From: Puniceicoccales bacterium
GTDB lineage: Bacteria; Verrucomicrobiota; Verrucomicrobiia; Opitutales; UBA953
NCBI GenBank assembly: GCA_031289285.1
Contig: JAITPT010000154.1
Span: 1 to 15,289 of the forward strand
DNA: 15,289 nt
Direction of reading: 5' to 3'
The notes below the pieces were generated by a model. The model was not told where the DNA came from and searched no databases. It saw only the letters and a program-made list of their open reading frames with translations. Positions 6,931 to 15,028 of this stretch are shown here, in pieces; position 1 is the stretch's first letter, and each line of letters starts with the position of its first letter. A program made the translations under genes and the position numbers.

Positions 6931-7980
6931 ATGAAAAAACCTTTTCTCTTCTCGGCTTGGTTGGGAAAAATATTCACAAACGTTTCCTCTTTTATGACAA
7001 ACGTGTTTTCCTCCAACGAAACGGAAAACGATGACCAGCCCGCCGGAGTCACGCCGCGTCTCGCCCTCGACGGCGAGACGCCGGAGGAGGAGGAGGAGGA
7101 AAGGGACTTCCCCGCGCCGCGAATTAAATCAAACACCAAGCAGGACATTAGAGATAAAATCAGCGGTATCAACGGCGGCAAATATTTTGCAGGGCTGGAG
7201 CCTCTCTTGCAGGAATTCATTCGGCTGCATCTACATAGAGTTCAAGAAAAGAAAATTGGCATTGGACAGACAAAGGTCGGCGGGCGTCCTGATTTGCCCA
7301 AGCAGACCGCATGGCCGCAGGAGGAAAACCCCGAAAATAGAAGTGGCCTCATGGCGTTTATCGCACAAATCAACCTCGCGGAAATCGCACCCTTCGACAC
7401 GGATAACTTTTTGCCGAAATCAGGGATGTTGTATTTCTTTTACTCCGTCAAAGCTGGCGCTTGGGGCAATCACGCCGAGGACAGGGATAAATTCAAGGTC
7501 ATTTATTTTGAAGGGAACACAAGCGACCTCGAACGGCGGGAGTTTCCCGAAGCACTTAATGCGGAATCGCGATTTAAGGCTGCGAAAGTTATTTTCAGAA
7601 GAGAGGTCGGCCCGCCGTCGGCAGACCATAAATTTTTCGAGAATATTGATGAAGATGATTCAGAAGAATTAACTGAAATCTTATTTGAGGACGAGCGGAT
7701 TAACAAGATGTTTGGGTGTGCGGATATTATTCAGGATGGCATGGAATCATTATGTCTGGAGGTTGCGGATAGCATTTTCGCAGAACATGGTGCTGGGGAG
7801 AAATCCAGCGACGAAGAGAAAAACTGCTGGCGGCTCCTTTTGCAAATTGACAGCAATGAAGAAGGCATCGAAAACGGAATGATGTGGGGCGACGTAGGGC
7901 GTTTATATTTTTGGATAAAAGAGGAGCACCTGCGTCAGAGACAATTTGAAAAATCATGGATTATTTTAGTGTGTGGTTAA
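6931..7980 (+). CDS. DUF1963/YwqG-like protein
   Basis: The 349-residue product matches the DUF1963 (YwqG) pattern. Visible motifs are KVGGRPDLPKQTAWP, LMAFIAQINLAEIAP, GMLYFFYS, the late segment LLLQIDSNEEGIENGMMWGDVGRLYFWI, and a C-terminal FEKSWIIL strand. The biochemical role of the family is unknown to me. Typical members are about 260 residues; here the first ~85 residues are an extra, weakly hydrophobic then acidic region (a run of Glu near 51-57), possibly a linker. The ATG at 6931 has AGGA (6917-6920) 10 bases upstream, overlapping the stop of the rhamnosidase gene, so co-transcription is likely. Base composition is richer in A+T than in mutS or dnaB, as in the second half of the rhamnosidase gene. 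It converges with dinB across a repeat element. Confidence 0.82.
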   Translation: MKKPFLFSAWLGKIFTNVSSFMTNVFSSNETENDDQPAGVTPRLALDGETPEEEEEERDFPAPRIKSNTKQDIRDKISGINGGKYFAGLEPLLQEFIRLHLHRVQEKKIGIGQTKVGGRPDLPKQTAWPQEENPENRSGLMAFIAQINLAEIAPFDTDNFLPKSGMLYFFYSVKAGAWGNHAEDRDKFKVIYFEGNTSDLERREFPEALNAESRFKAAKVIFRREVGPPSADHKFFENIDEDDSEELTEILFEDERINKMFGCADIIQDGMESLCLEVADSIFAEHGAGEKSSDEEKNCWRLLLQIDSNEEGIENGMMWGDVGRLYFWIKEEHLRQRQFEKSWIILVCG

Positions 7981-8070
7981 CTGCCGATACGCAGAAAACG
8001 CAGATATGAAAGCGAGGCAGACGGGCGGACGGGCCGGCGGGTGGATGGGTAAAGTTGGTGAGTGAAGGTT

Positions 8071-8240
8071 TAACCCTAAAAACGGCAGTTAATGCGGGCG
8101 GTTTTGCACAATCTTTTGGACGTCTGCAAACTTGCGCTTTCCGCTCCACGCACCGCAAGGTGCGCGTCGGGAAAGCGCAAACCACATCCGCCTCAAAATC
8201 TTGCGCAAGCCCTTCCCGCTGAACTGCCGTTCTTAGGTTA
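8071..8240 (+). repeat. ~170-bp palindromic MITE-like element, copy C, between convergent genes
   Basis: Runs from TAACCCTAAAAACGGCAGTT to GAACTGCCGTTCTTAGGTTA, nearly identical to 1391-1560. The central stem (TTGCGCTTTCC and GGAAAGCGCAAA arms) is intact. Its right edge supplies the dinB stop codon (TTA on plus at 8238-8240, read TAA). TTAA occurs at both flanks. Lying between the 3' ends of the DUF1963 gene and dinB, its hairpin could also act as a bidirectional transcription barrier; that role is inferred. Confidence 0.88.
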
Positions 8241-9428
8241 ATGGTGGGTTTGGGCGTGAAAGCCGTGCTGGAGGGCGGTGCCGTTTGTTTGGGCATTGAG
8301 AGAATCAACCACGGCAGCGAGCTTGCGCTTGCGGGCATCAGCATCGGACTTTTCTGCGAATAACTCCATTTGCACCGCCGGTTCAGCAATGCCAGAGAGC
8401 TTGACCATCACCAAACGCAAGGGCGAACGCACACGCCGCCACGCCGTCCGCAACAACGGCTCCGCCAGCACGTAAAACGGTGCCTCAAGGTCGCTCGGCT
8501 CCAACAAACTGCGCCCCGCAGAGTCGTCCTCCATGCCCGGATAACGCACCTTGATTGTGAGCGTGCGCGCAGTTTTGCCGTCGGCACGAACCTTCGGCAG
8601 CAACGCATCAATCATGCCCTTGGCGACACGCAAGACCTCGGCGAAGTCGCCGATGTCGCGCGGGAAAGTCTCCTGCTGCGAGTAAGATTTGGCGTCCTCA
8701 TGCACGGTGCCGACCTCGGCATCGTCCTCGCCGAGAGCAGTTGCGACCCAGCCTCGCCAATCGCGCCCGAGCAGCGAGGCGAGGAGCGAGCCGTTTTGCG
8801 CGGGCAAATCGCCGACACGTGCGATGCCGTTTGCTTTGAGCAACACTTCCGTTTTTTTGCCGATGCCCGGCAAGACACCAATTGGCAGCGGCGCGAGAAA
8901 GTCCGCCTCGGCACCAGCAGGCACCACAGTAAAACCGCGCGGTTTGTTTTGCTTGCTCGCAATCGCCGAGACCACCTTCGTCGCCGCCATTCCGAACGAC
9001 ACAGGCAACCCCAGCTCGCGCAGTATCCGCCCCTGTAATTCCCGCACCGCCGCCACCGCCGTCGCCTCGTCCTTAAAACCGCGCGGGCCGATGTCCATAA
9101 ACCCCTCGTCTATGGAGCGGCACTCGACGTATGGCGTAACGGTCTCGCAGAGCGCAAACATTTTGGCGGAAAACTCCGAGTAGCGCGACATGCCGTTGGC
9201 GTGGCTGACGAGCACCAAATCTGGGCACACGCGCAAGGCCTGCGAGACGGGCATGGGCGTATAGACGCCGCAGGCGCGCGCCTCGTAACTCGCCGACGCG
9301 ACGATGCCGCGCACACGCCCGCCGACTGCCACTTTTTTGCCGCGCAACGAGGGGTCGAGCGACTGCTCCACCGACACAAAAAAAGCGTCGGCGTCGAGAT
9401 GGACGATTGTTGGCAGCGCACGTTTCAC
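8238..9428 (-). CDS. dinB: Y-family DNA polymerase IV
   Basis: Error-prone translesion DNA polymerase. The 396-residue product has the palm motif IVHLDADAFFVSVEQ (metal ligand D12, steric-gate aromatic F17), the fingers motif ASYEARACGVYTPM, and catalytic D107-E108 in SIDEGFMDI. It also has the thumb helix-hairpin-helix LPIGVLPGIGKKT, a little-finger domain, and a clamp-binding motif QMELF at 353-357. SIDEGFMD differs slightly from the commoner SIDEAYLD, but the acidic pair is kept. The start is a GTG at 9428, immediately before the conserved N terminus; no strong Shine-Dalgarno is visible. It lies 39 bp downstream of the M20 peptidase gene on the same strand, so the two may be co-transcribed. 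No LexA-like operator is evident. The stop codon lies in the edge of the repeat at 8071-8240. Confidence 0.95.
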   Translation of the reverse strand: MKRALPTIVHLDADAFFVSVEQSLDPSLRGKKVAVGGRVRGIVASASYEARACGVYTPMPVSQALRVCPDLVLVSHANGMSRYSEFSAKMFALCETVTPYVECRSIDEGFMDIGPRGFKDEATAVAAVRELQGRILRELGLPVSFGMAATKVVSAIASKQNKPRGFTVVPAGAEADFLAPLPIGVLPGIGKKTEVLLKANGIARVGDLPAQNGSLLASLLGRDWRGWVATALGEDDAEVGTVHEDAKSYSQQETFPRDIGDFAEVLRVAKGMIDALLPKVRADGKTARTLTIKVRYPGMEDDSAGRSLLEPSDLEAPFYVLAEPLLRTAWRRVRSPLRLVMVKLSGIAEPAVQMELFAEKSDADARKRKLAAVVDSLNAQTNGTALQHGFHAQTHH

Positions 9429-9467
9429 GGAGAAAAATGAGCCTTGCTTTGGCAGGTGCGTTCCGCC

Positions 9468-10844
9468 TCAGCGTCCGGCGGCGGCGACTTGTTCCAAGAG
9501 CGACTCGTAGGCGGCGATGCCGCGCGTGATGGTGTCCAAGTCGAGACTTTCGTCGGGGGCGTGTAGATTAGACTCCGGCGTGAAGAGGCCAATCATGAGC
9601 GAATCGAGACCCGTTTCGCGTTTGATGTCGCCGATGATTGGCACACTGCCACCCTCGCGCAGGAAAAGCGGCGGGCTGCCGAAGGCGTTTGCAATCGCCG
9701 TTTCTGCCGCTGCGAAGGCCCGCGCCAACGCAGGTTTTGCAGAGGCGGGCGCGTTGGGTTTGCCGGGCGGCACGACGAGGTAGGCGTCGTTGCCCTGCGT
9801 GACTTTGACCTCCACGCGCACCCCCGCTGGCACACGGGCGAGGACGGCGGCGCGGACTTTTTCGACGATGTCGGTGGCGGTCTGGCCGGGCACGAGGCGG
9901 CAGGTGAACTTGGCAAACGCAGTCGCAGGGATGACGGTTTTTTGCCCCTCGCCTTGGTAACCGCCGCCGACGCCGTTGAACTCCAGCGTGGGCGCGTAGC
10001 GGGTGGCCTCGATGGGTGTCACGTCTGGCTGCGAGTAGAGCGCGGCGACGCCGAGAAACTTTTTGTAGGACTCCCCAGAGAGCGGAAACTTTTTCAACTC
10101 GTCGCGCTCCCATTGCTCCGGCGCGGCGACGCCGTCGTAGAAGCCGGGGATGTTGACGGAGCCGTCGGGTTTGTGGAGCGAGGCGCAGATTTCGGCGAGT
10201 GCCTGAATCGGGTTGAGCACCGCGCCGCCGTGCAAGCCGGAGTGCAGGTCGGTGCGCGGGCCGCTCACGCGCAGCTCGAAGCCCGCGATGCCGCGGAGGC
10301 CCGTGGTGACGACGATTTGCCCGCCGCCCGGGCTGCATGTGTCGGAGAGCAGCACGAAATCTGCTTCGCTCAGCTCGGCGCGATGTTTCTGGAGAAAACC
10401 GCCAAAACTTGGGCTGCCGATTTCCTCCTCGCCTTCGAGGATGACGGTGACACGCAACGGCAGGTCGGGGCGGCGTTTGAGCAAATTGGCGAGGCCGAGG
10501 ATGCCGACGGTGTGCGGCCCTTTGTTGTCGGCGGCACCGCGTCCGTAGAGACGCCCGTCGCGCACTTGCGCCTCGAAGGGTGGCGACGCCCACTGGTCGA
10601 GCGGGTCGGCGGGCTGGACGTCGTAGTGGCCGTAGAGCACGACGTGCGGCCAGTGCGCGGGGCCGGTGCGGCGACCGAGCACGATGGGGTGGAGCGGTGT
10701 TTGCTCCACCTCGACGGCGAGGCCGGCACCTGCCAGCAATTGGGCTGCGAAGTCCCGTGCGCCTGCCATTCCCGCTGCAAAAGCGGGGTCGGTCGAGACG
10801 CTCGGGAAACGCACGTAATCGGAAATCACACGAACGGGGTCCAT
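9468..10844 (-). CDS. M20-family metallodipeptidase
   Basis: Predicted cytosolic di-zinc (or manganese) exopeptidase of the M20 family, dipeptidase/CNDP-like type. In the 458-residue product the metal-site motifs are in order: H73 and D75 in GHYDVQP, bridging D106 in GRGAADNKGP, the catalytic Glu cluster 139-141 in LEGEEEIGS, D168 in LLSDT, and a C-terminal His in NLHAPDE. H201 in TDLHSGLHGG marks the dimerisation lid domain, and EGGSVPI is the usual C-terminal loop. Length fits the family. The frame extends 13 codons upstream, but the ATG at 10844 directly precedes the conserved N terminus (DPVRVISDYVRFPSVS) and is preferred; no clear ribosome site supports either. It precedes dinB by 39 bp and follows the SDR gene by 117 bp. 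Substrate specificity is not inferable. Confidence 0.93.
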   Translation of the reverse strand: MDPVRVISDYVRFPSVSTDPAFAAGMAGARDFAAQLLAGAGLAVEVEQTPLHPIVLGRRTGPAHWPHVVLYGHYDVQPADPLDQWASPPFEAQVRDGRLYGRGAADNKGPHTVGILGLANLLKRRPDLPLRVTVILEGEEEIGSPSFGGFLQKHRAELSEADFVLLSDTCSPGGGQIVVTTGLRGIAGFELRVSGPRTDLHSGLHGGAVLNPIQALAEICASLHKPDGSVNIPGFYDGVAAPEQWERDELKKFPLSGESYKKFLGVAALYSQPDVTPIEATRYAPTLEFNGVGGGYQGEGQKTVIPATAFAKFTCRLVPGQTATDIVEKVRAAVLARVPAGVRVEVKVTQGNDAYLVVPPGKPNAPASAKPALARAFAAAETAIANAFGSPPLFLREGGSVPIIGDIKRETGLDSLMIGLFTPESNLHAPDESLDLDTITRGIAAYESLLEQVAAAGR

Positions 10845-10961
10845 AGAGCCGCTGTATGTTAGTAATTTATTTTGTCGGGGCAAGGTGCAACACGCGTCGC
10901 GAACGGACGATTTGCCCGGCCCTGCTGTTTCTTTCGTTTGCGCTGTGCGCTATGCGCTTGC

Positions 10962-11783
10962 TCAGACGCCGGAGAAGGTGGTGAAGCCGCCGTCAACGGC
11001 GAGGACGGTGCCGGTGACAAAGTTGGAGGCGTCGGCAAGAAGATAGTGGACGGCACCATGCAACTCGGCGGCCTCGCCAAAACGCCCGAATGGAGTGTTC
11101 TGGACAATGAGCTTGCCACGGGCAGTCAGTGAGCCGTCTTCGTTGGTGAGGAGGCGGCGGTTTTGCTCGCCGAGGAAAAACCCGGGCATGAGGGCGTTGA
11201 CGCGGATTTTGCCGCCAGAGACACGCGCCATGTCGGCAGCAAGCCAGCGAGTAAAGTTTTCGACGCCAGATTTGGCCGCAGAATAGCCGACGACGCGGCT
11301 GATGGCTTGTGGGGCAGAGGCCGACGAATAGTTGACAATGCTGCCGCGCCCGCCCGCAAGCATCGTCGGCAAAAACACAAGCGAGGGCAAAACCGTGCCG
11401 TTGAGGTTGAGGTCAATCACTTGGCGGAAGGCGTCAAAGTCGAGGTCGGTGAAGTTTTTGTCGGGCGTGATTGTCGCGCCGGGCATGTTGCCGCCTGCGC
11501 CGTTGAGGAGACCGTCCACGCGCCCCCATTTTTCGAGCACGGCGTCGCGCACCCGTTCGAGCGCGGGGCGGTCGAGCACGTTTGCGGCCAGCGGGAGGCA
11601 TTGGGCGTCGGGCGTGGTTTGGCGGGCGCGGGCGACAGCCGCCTCGAGTTTTTCGAGGGAACGGCCAAGCCAGACGACCTTCGCGCCTTGTGCGGCAAGG
11701 TAGGCAGCGGCGGAACCTGCGAGGGCACCGGTAGCACCAGTGACGATATAGACGCGGTCTTTGATGTCGAAGAGAGAGGGCAT
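10962..11783 (-). CDS. SDR oxidoreductase, UxuB-like (D-mannonate oxidoreductase type)
   Basis: Classical NAD(P)-dependent short-chain dehydrogenase of 273 residues. The cofactor motif is TGATGALAG from T15. NGAGG is at 94-98, catalytic Ser is in NYSSAS (153/154), and the Tyr-Lys pair is Y167 and K171 in YSAAK. The segments NGAGGNMPGATI, PGFFLGEQNRRLL and SNFVTGTVLAVDGGFTTFSGV resemble the SDR clade annotated as D-mannonate oxidoreductase/fructuronate reductase in hexuronate catabolism. That assignment is by remembered similarity and is less sure than the SDR fold. No other hexuronate gene is present. A ketoreductase role with the upstream FabF-like gene is an alternative, but the 238-bp gap with repeats argues against tight coupling. 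The ATG at 11783 is immediately before the Rossmann fold. Confidence 0.85.
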   Translation of the reverse strand: MPSLFDIKDRVYIVTGATGALAGSAAAYLAAQGAKVVWLGRSLEKLEAAVARARQTTPDAQCLPLAANVLDRPALERVRDAVLEKWGRVDGLLNGAGGNMPGATITPDKNFTDLDFDAFRQVIDLNLNGTVLPSLVFLPTMLAGGRGSIVNYSSASAPQAISRVVGYSAAKSGVENFTRWLAADMARVSGGKIRVNALMPGFFLGEQNRRLLTNEDGSLTARGKLIVQNTPFGRFGEAAELHGAVHYLLADASNFVTGTVLAVDGGFTTFSGV

Positions 11784-11923
11784 GTGGGCGGCGTTTAAGC
11801 GGCGCAGCGCCAGAAGGGCAACGGAAAAAAGGGCAGCAGCAGTGCAGCAGCAGTGCAGCGGCGGCAGTGCTCGGTGGCAGTGCAGCAGCAGGCGGCGTTT
11901 TGCGGCTTGGGTGGCTCACCTCT

Positions 11924-11980
11924 TATAGGACCTATAGGACCTATAGGACCTATAGGTCGTATAGGTCCTATAAGACCTAT
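11924..11980. repeat. 9-bp tandem repeat (TATAGGACC family)
   Basis: Six 9-base units occupy 11924-11977 plus a partial unit: three TATAGGACC, then TATAGGTCG, TATAGGTCC and TATAAGACC. Because GGTCCTATA is the reverse complement of TATAGGACC, the right half can fold back on the left half. The array sits between the SDR and FabF genes and is flanked by C-rich GCTCACC-type microrepeats. It has no coding role that I can support. Confidence 0.85.
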
Positions 11981-12021
11981 GCCCCGCTCACCCACCTGCT
12001 CACCTCCCGCTCACCCCTACC

Positions 12022-13263
12022 TCATCCCCGCCACTTGCCCACAATCAGGGTCGAGTTGATGCCCAGCATCCCGAAGGAGTTGTTCAAAATCGTGTCCACT
12101 TGTTCGGCTTGCTGGGGCGTGTTGAGGACGAGGCCGGGCAGGTCGCATTCGGGGTCGAGGTGCTCGATGTTGATGGTCGGGTGAACTACGCCGTCGTCGA
12201 AGGCGGGCAGGTTTCCGGCTAACTCAAGTGCGCCCGCTGCGCCCATGCAGTGGCCGATGTAGCTCTTGGTGTTGTTGACGCGGGTGCGCGGGCAATTCTC
12301 AAAAACCGAGCGCAAGGCGCGGCACTCTTGGATGTCGCCTTGCGCGGTCGCGGTCGCGTGGGTGTTCACGATGTGGATGTCTTGCGGGGCGAGGGCGGCG
12401 CGCTCAAGGGCGGCGTGGACGCACTCCGCTTGCCGCGTGGCGTCGGGCAAGACGGCACTGGAAGCGTCGGAGTTGATGCACCAACCGAGGATTTCCGCAT
12501 GGATATGCGCCCCGCGCCGGAGCGCGTCTGCCATGCGTTCGACCGTATAGACGGCGCCGCCTTCGGAGATGACGATGCCGTTGCGGTCGCGGTCAAACGG
12601 GCGGGAGGCTTTCGCGGGGTCGGTGTGGTGGGCGAGTGCGCCTTGGTTTTTGAAACCTGCGAAAATGCCGAAAGACTGGACGGACTCGGAGACGCCGCCA
12701 GCAAACGCGAGGTCCACCTCGCCGAGTCGCAACATCTGGGCGGCTTGTATGAGACCGGCGTTTCCCGCCGCGCAAGCCGCGCCGATGGTGTAGTGCGGCC
12801 CCGTGATGCCGAGGTTCATCGTGACCTCGCCAGCGGGGTTGTTGGCCACGGTGCGCGGGTTGTGGTGGTGCGTCCAATACTTCGTGTCGAAGCCAAATTG
12901 CGAGATGTTGTGTATTTCGTTTTCCGTCTCGACGTTCCCGTGCTCGGTGATGCCCAGATAGACGCCGACGCGAGATTTGCGCGTGCCCGCCCAGTCAATC
13001 CCAGAGTCGGCGAGTGCCTCGCAGGCGCAATAAATGGCGATGCTGCCGGCGCGTGTGCCGTTGCGTAGCTCTTTGCGTTTTTGGTGGCGCAGCGCGTCGA
13101 AGTCGCAAATGCCTGCCGGATGACGTCCCATGTGGCGCACGTCAATCTCGGCGATGCGAGCTTTGCCCGCGAGGAGGTTTGCGCGAAAATCCGCGAGTGA
13201 GTTGCCGTTGGGGGCCGTGAGACCAATGCCTGTGATGACGATGCGCGAGTGGATGTCTGCCAT
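12022..13263 (-). CDS. Beta-ketoacyl-ACP synthase II-type enzyme (FabF-like)
   Basis: Condensing enzyme that extends acyl chains on acyl carrier protein by decarboxylative Claisen condensation. The 413-residue thiolase-fold protein has nucleophile C164 in GAACAAGNAG, H302 in NTHATATAQGD, K333 in NNTKSYIGH and H338, positions close to Cys163, His303, Lys335 and His340 of E. coli FabF. Length is normal. The active-site context AACAAG departs from the usual TACA(T/S)G, and no acyl carrier protein, malonyl transferase or other fab gene is adjacent. It may therefore be a specialised paralogue rather than the housekeeping FabF, so no gene symbol is given. The ATG at 13263 directly precedes the conserved IVITGIG strand. 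It is transcribed divergently from dnaB, with 138 bp between starts. Confidence 0.9.
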   Translation of the reverse strand: MADIHSRIVITGIGLTAPNGNSLADFRANLLAGKARIAEIDVRHMGRHPAGICDFDALRHQKRKELRNGTRAGSIAIYCACEALADSGIDWAGTRKSRVGVYLGITEHGNVETENEIHNISQFGFDTKYWTHHHNPRTVANNPAGEVTMNLGITGPHYTIGAACAAGNAGLIQAAQMLRLGEVDLAFAGGVSESVQSFGIFAGFKNQGALAHHTDPAKASRPFDRDRNGIVISEGGAVYTVERMADALRRGAHIHAEILGWCINSDASSAVLPDATRQAECVHAALERAALAPQDIHIVNTHATATAQGDIQECRALRSVFENCPRTRVNNTKSYIGHCMGAAGALELAGNLPAFDDGVVHPTINIEHLDPECDLPGLVLNTPQQAEQVDTILNNSFGMLGINSTLIVGKWRG

Positions 13264-13306
13264 GAAAAGAACCGCCGCTTAAATGGTTTTTTGGGGCGGC
13301 TGTCAC

Positions 13307-13334
13307 TTGAAAAAACGAGGAAAAATCTTATGGC
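13307..13334 (+). promoter_or_regulatory. Possible dnaB promoter
   Basis: TTGAAA (13307-13312) is followed after 16 bp by TATGGC (13329-13334), about 68 bp before the preferred dnaB start. The -35 box is good but the -10 match is weak. No Shine-Dalgarno is seen before 13402. This is only a candidate. Confidence 0.25.
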
Positions 13335-13401
13335 GTTTCGGGCGGCGGCTCCCATCCTGCGCGCCCCGTTTTTTTTCAACCTGCTAACGCCGTCTAACAC
13401 T

Positions 13402-14976
13402 ATGTCCGCCGCCAGCCGCCGTCGCTCCGACTCCCCCGCATACATCAACCCAGACCCGCCGCCGCCGCGCCCAGCCGCTGCTGGTGGTGCGCCGGAGCGA
13501 GTCATGCCGCACAACCTCGACGCCGAGCAAGGTCTGCTCGCCTCCTGCATCCTCAACCCCGATGTGCTCGGCGAATCGCTCGGCGAAAAACTCCGCCCCG
13601 AGTATTTTTACTCCGTCCAGCACCAGACGATTTTTCACGCCCTCGCGGAGCTTGGTGCCGCCAACGTCAAAGGGGTTGACGAAATCACGCTCTGCGAGGC
13701 TTTGCGCAAAAACAACGCCATCGAGACTGCTGGCGGCGTCGCCTACATCATGGGTCTTACGAACCGCATCGAGGTCACTGCCCATGCCCCGTATTGGCGC
13801 AAAATCGTTCGTGAAAAATACTACCTCCGTCGTCTCATCGCCACTGCCACCGAGACCGTCGAACGCGCCTATTCGCCGGAAGACGACCTGCAACACCTGC
13901 TCGACTCCGTGGAGCGGCGGTTCTTCGAGATTAGTGCCGACCGCGTCTCCGCCGACTCCACGCAGCACATCAAGGAACCCATAGACGAGGCCGTGAAGCT
14001 GATTAACGAGCTTGAGGCAAACAAGGGCGCAATCACGGGCGTGCCGACCGGTTTCAAGGTGCTCGACAAGCTCTGCTTCGGCTTCCATCCGGGGCAGATG
14101 ATAGTCGTCGCCGCCCGCCCGGGCATGGGCAAAACCTCCATCGCGCTCAACTTTATCGAGGCCGCGCTATTTCGCAAAAACGCGCCGCCAGTGCCGACGC
14201 TCATGTTCAGCCTCGAGATGCCCTCGCGCGAGCTGGCGATGCGGCTCCTGTGCTCCCGCGCCCGCGCCAACCTCGGCAGCATCCGCGAAGGCTTTGTCAA
14301 AGACCGCCTCCCCGAAATCGTCGAAGCCGCTGGCGAATACAAAGGGATGCCGCTGCACATAGACGACCAAGGCGGGCAGACGATTTTGGAAATCCGTGCC
14401 AAAGCCCGTCGCCTCGTCCAGAAGGAAAAAATCGGTCTCATCGTCATAGACTACCTGCAGCTCATCAACGGCACCGACAACAGCGTCTCGCGCGAACAGC
14501 AAATCGCCGAGGCTTCGCGCAGCATCAAGGCGATGGCGAAAGAGTTCAGCCTGCCCATCGTCGCGCTCGCCCAGCTCAACCGCAAAAACGAGGACGAGAA
14601 CCGCCCGCCGCGCATGTCCGACTTGCGCGAGTCTGGCTCCATCGAGCAAGACGCCGACATGGTGCTCCTCATTGACATCAAGCGCAAAGCCGCCACCAAA
14701 AAAACTGGCAGCAAACGCGGTGGCGGTGGCGGCGACGACGAGGAGCCGGAGGAGGAAAGTCCGGGTGGCACTGTGCCGCGAGTGCTCATCATCGCCAAGC
14801 AGCGCAATGGCCCCACTGGCGAAATCCCTCTCAACTTCATCCGCAATCTCACTCGTTTCGAGACCCCGCCCGAAGAAAGCGTCGTCAACTCCTTCCAAGG
14901 ACAATCCCGTCCCGTTGACCGCCCACCCGCCCGCGCCAGCAGTAGCGGCGGCGGTGGCGTGGGGGAAGACTTCTAA
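13402..14976 (+). CDS. dnaB: Replicative DNA helicase DnaB
   Basis: Hexameric 5'-3' helicase of the replication fork. The 524-residue product has a Pro-rich lead-in (1-33) and an N-terminal domain from PHNLDAEQGLLASCI. The RecA-like domain has Walker A ARPGMGKTS (238-246), Walker B LIVIDYLQL (346-354), and SREQQIAEASRSIKAMAKE with LPIVALAQLNR. The family-typical DLRESGSIEQDADMV and AKQRNGPTG follow. Between the strand VLLIDIKRK and VLIIAKQRNG there is a low-complexity insertion (about 428-459) of Lys-rich, then Gly, Asp and Glu residues; most relatives have a shorter loop. The C-terminal tail (493-524) is Gly/Ser/Pro-rich. The frame is open back to 13249, but the ATG at 13402 is preferred because upstream codons overlap the divergent FabF start and match nothing. 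The ATG at 13504 just before the conserved region is a lesser alternative. Confidence 0.95.
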   Translation: MSAASRRRSDSPAYINPDPPPPRPAAAGGAPERVMPHNLDAEQGLLASCILNPDVLGESLGEKLRPEYFYSVQHQTIFHALAELGAANVKGVDEITLCEALRKNNAIETAGGVAYIMGLTNRIEVTAHAPYWRKIVREKYYLRRLIATATETVERAYSPEDDLQHLLDSVERRFFEISADRVSADSTQHIKEPIDEAVKLINELEANKGAITGVPTGFKVLDKLCFGFHPGQMIVVAARPGMGKTSIALNFIEAALFRKNAPPVPTLMFSLEMPSRELAMRLLCSRARANLGSIREGFVKDRLPEIVEAAGEYKGMPLHIDDQGGQTILEIRAKARRLVQKEKIGLIVIDYLQLINGTDNSVSREQQIAEASRSIKAMAKEFSLPIVALAQLNRKNEDENRPPRMSDLRESGSIEQDADMVLLIDIKRKAATKKTGSKRGGGGGDDEEPEEESPGGTVPRVLIIAKQRNGPTGEIPLNFIRNLTRFETPPEESVVNSFQGQSRPVDRPPARASSSGGGGVGEDF

Positions 14977-15028
14977 AAAAAAGGGAAGACGCGAGGGGGA
15001 GGAGGAGGACAGCGAGGGGGAGGGGAAA
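14977..15028 (+). other. Polypurine tract downstream of dnaB
   Basis: Almost uninterrupted purines (A/G, with four C residues) run for about 52 bases after the dnaB stop. There is no hairpin-plus-U-run terminator. It abuts the inverted-repeat element beginning at 15029. Confidence 0.6.

Noticed and set aside
11924..11980. CRISPR array
   Set aside because: Units are 9 bp and contiguous, with no spacers.
11795..12059. Collagen-like GPIGPI frames on both strands
   Set aside because: Product of the 9-bp repeat being open in several frames; not a protein gene.
13249..13401. N-terminal extension of DnaB
   Set aside because: The extra 51 codons overlap the divergent FabF start and resemble no DnaB N terminus.
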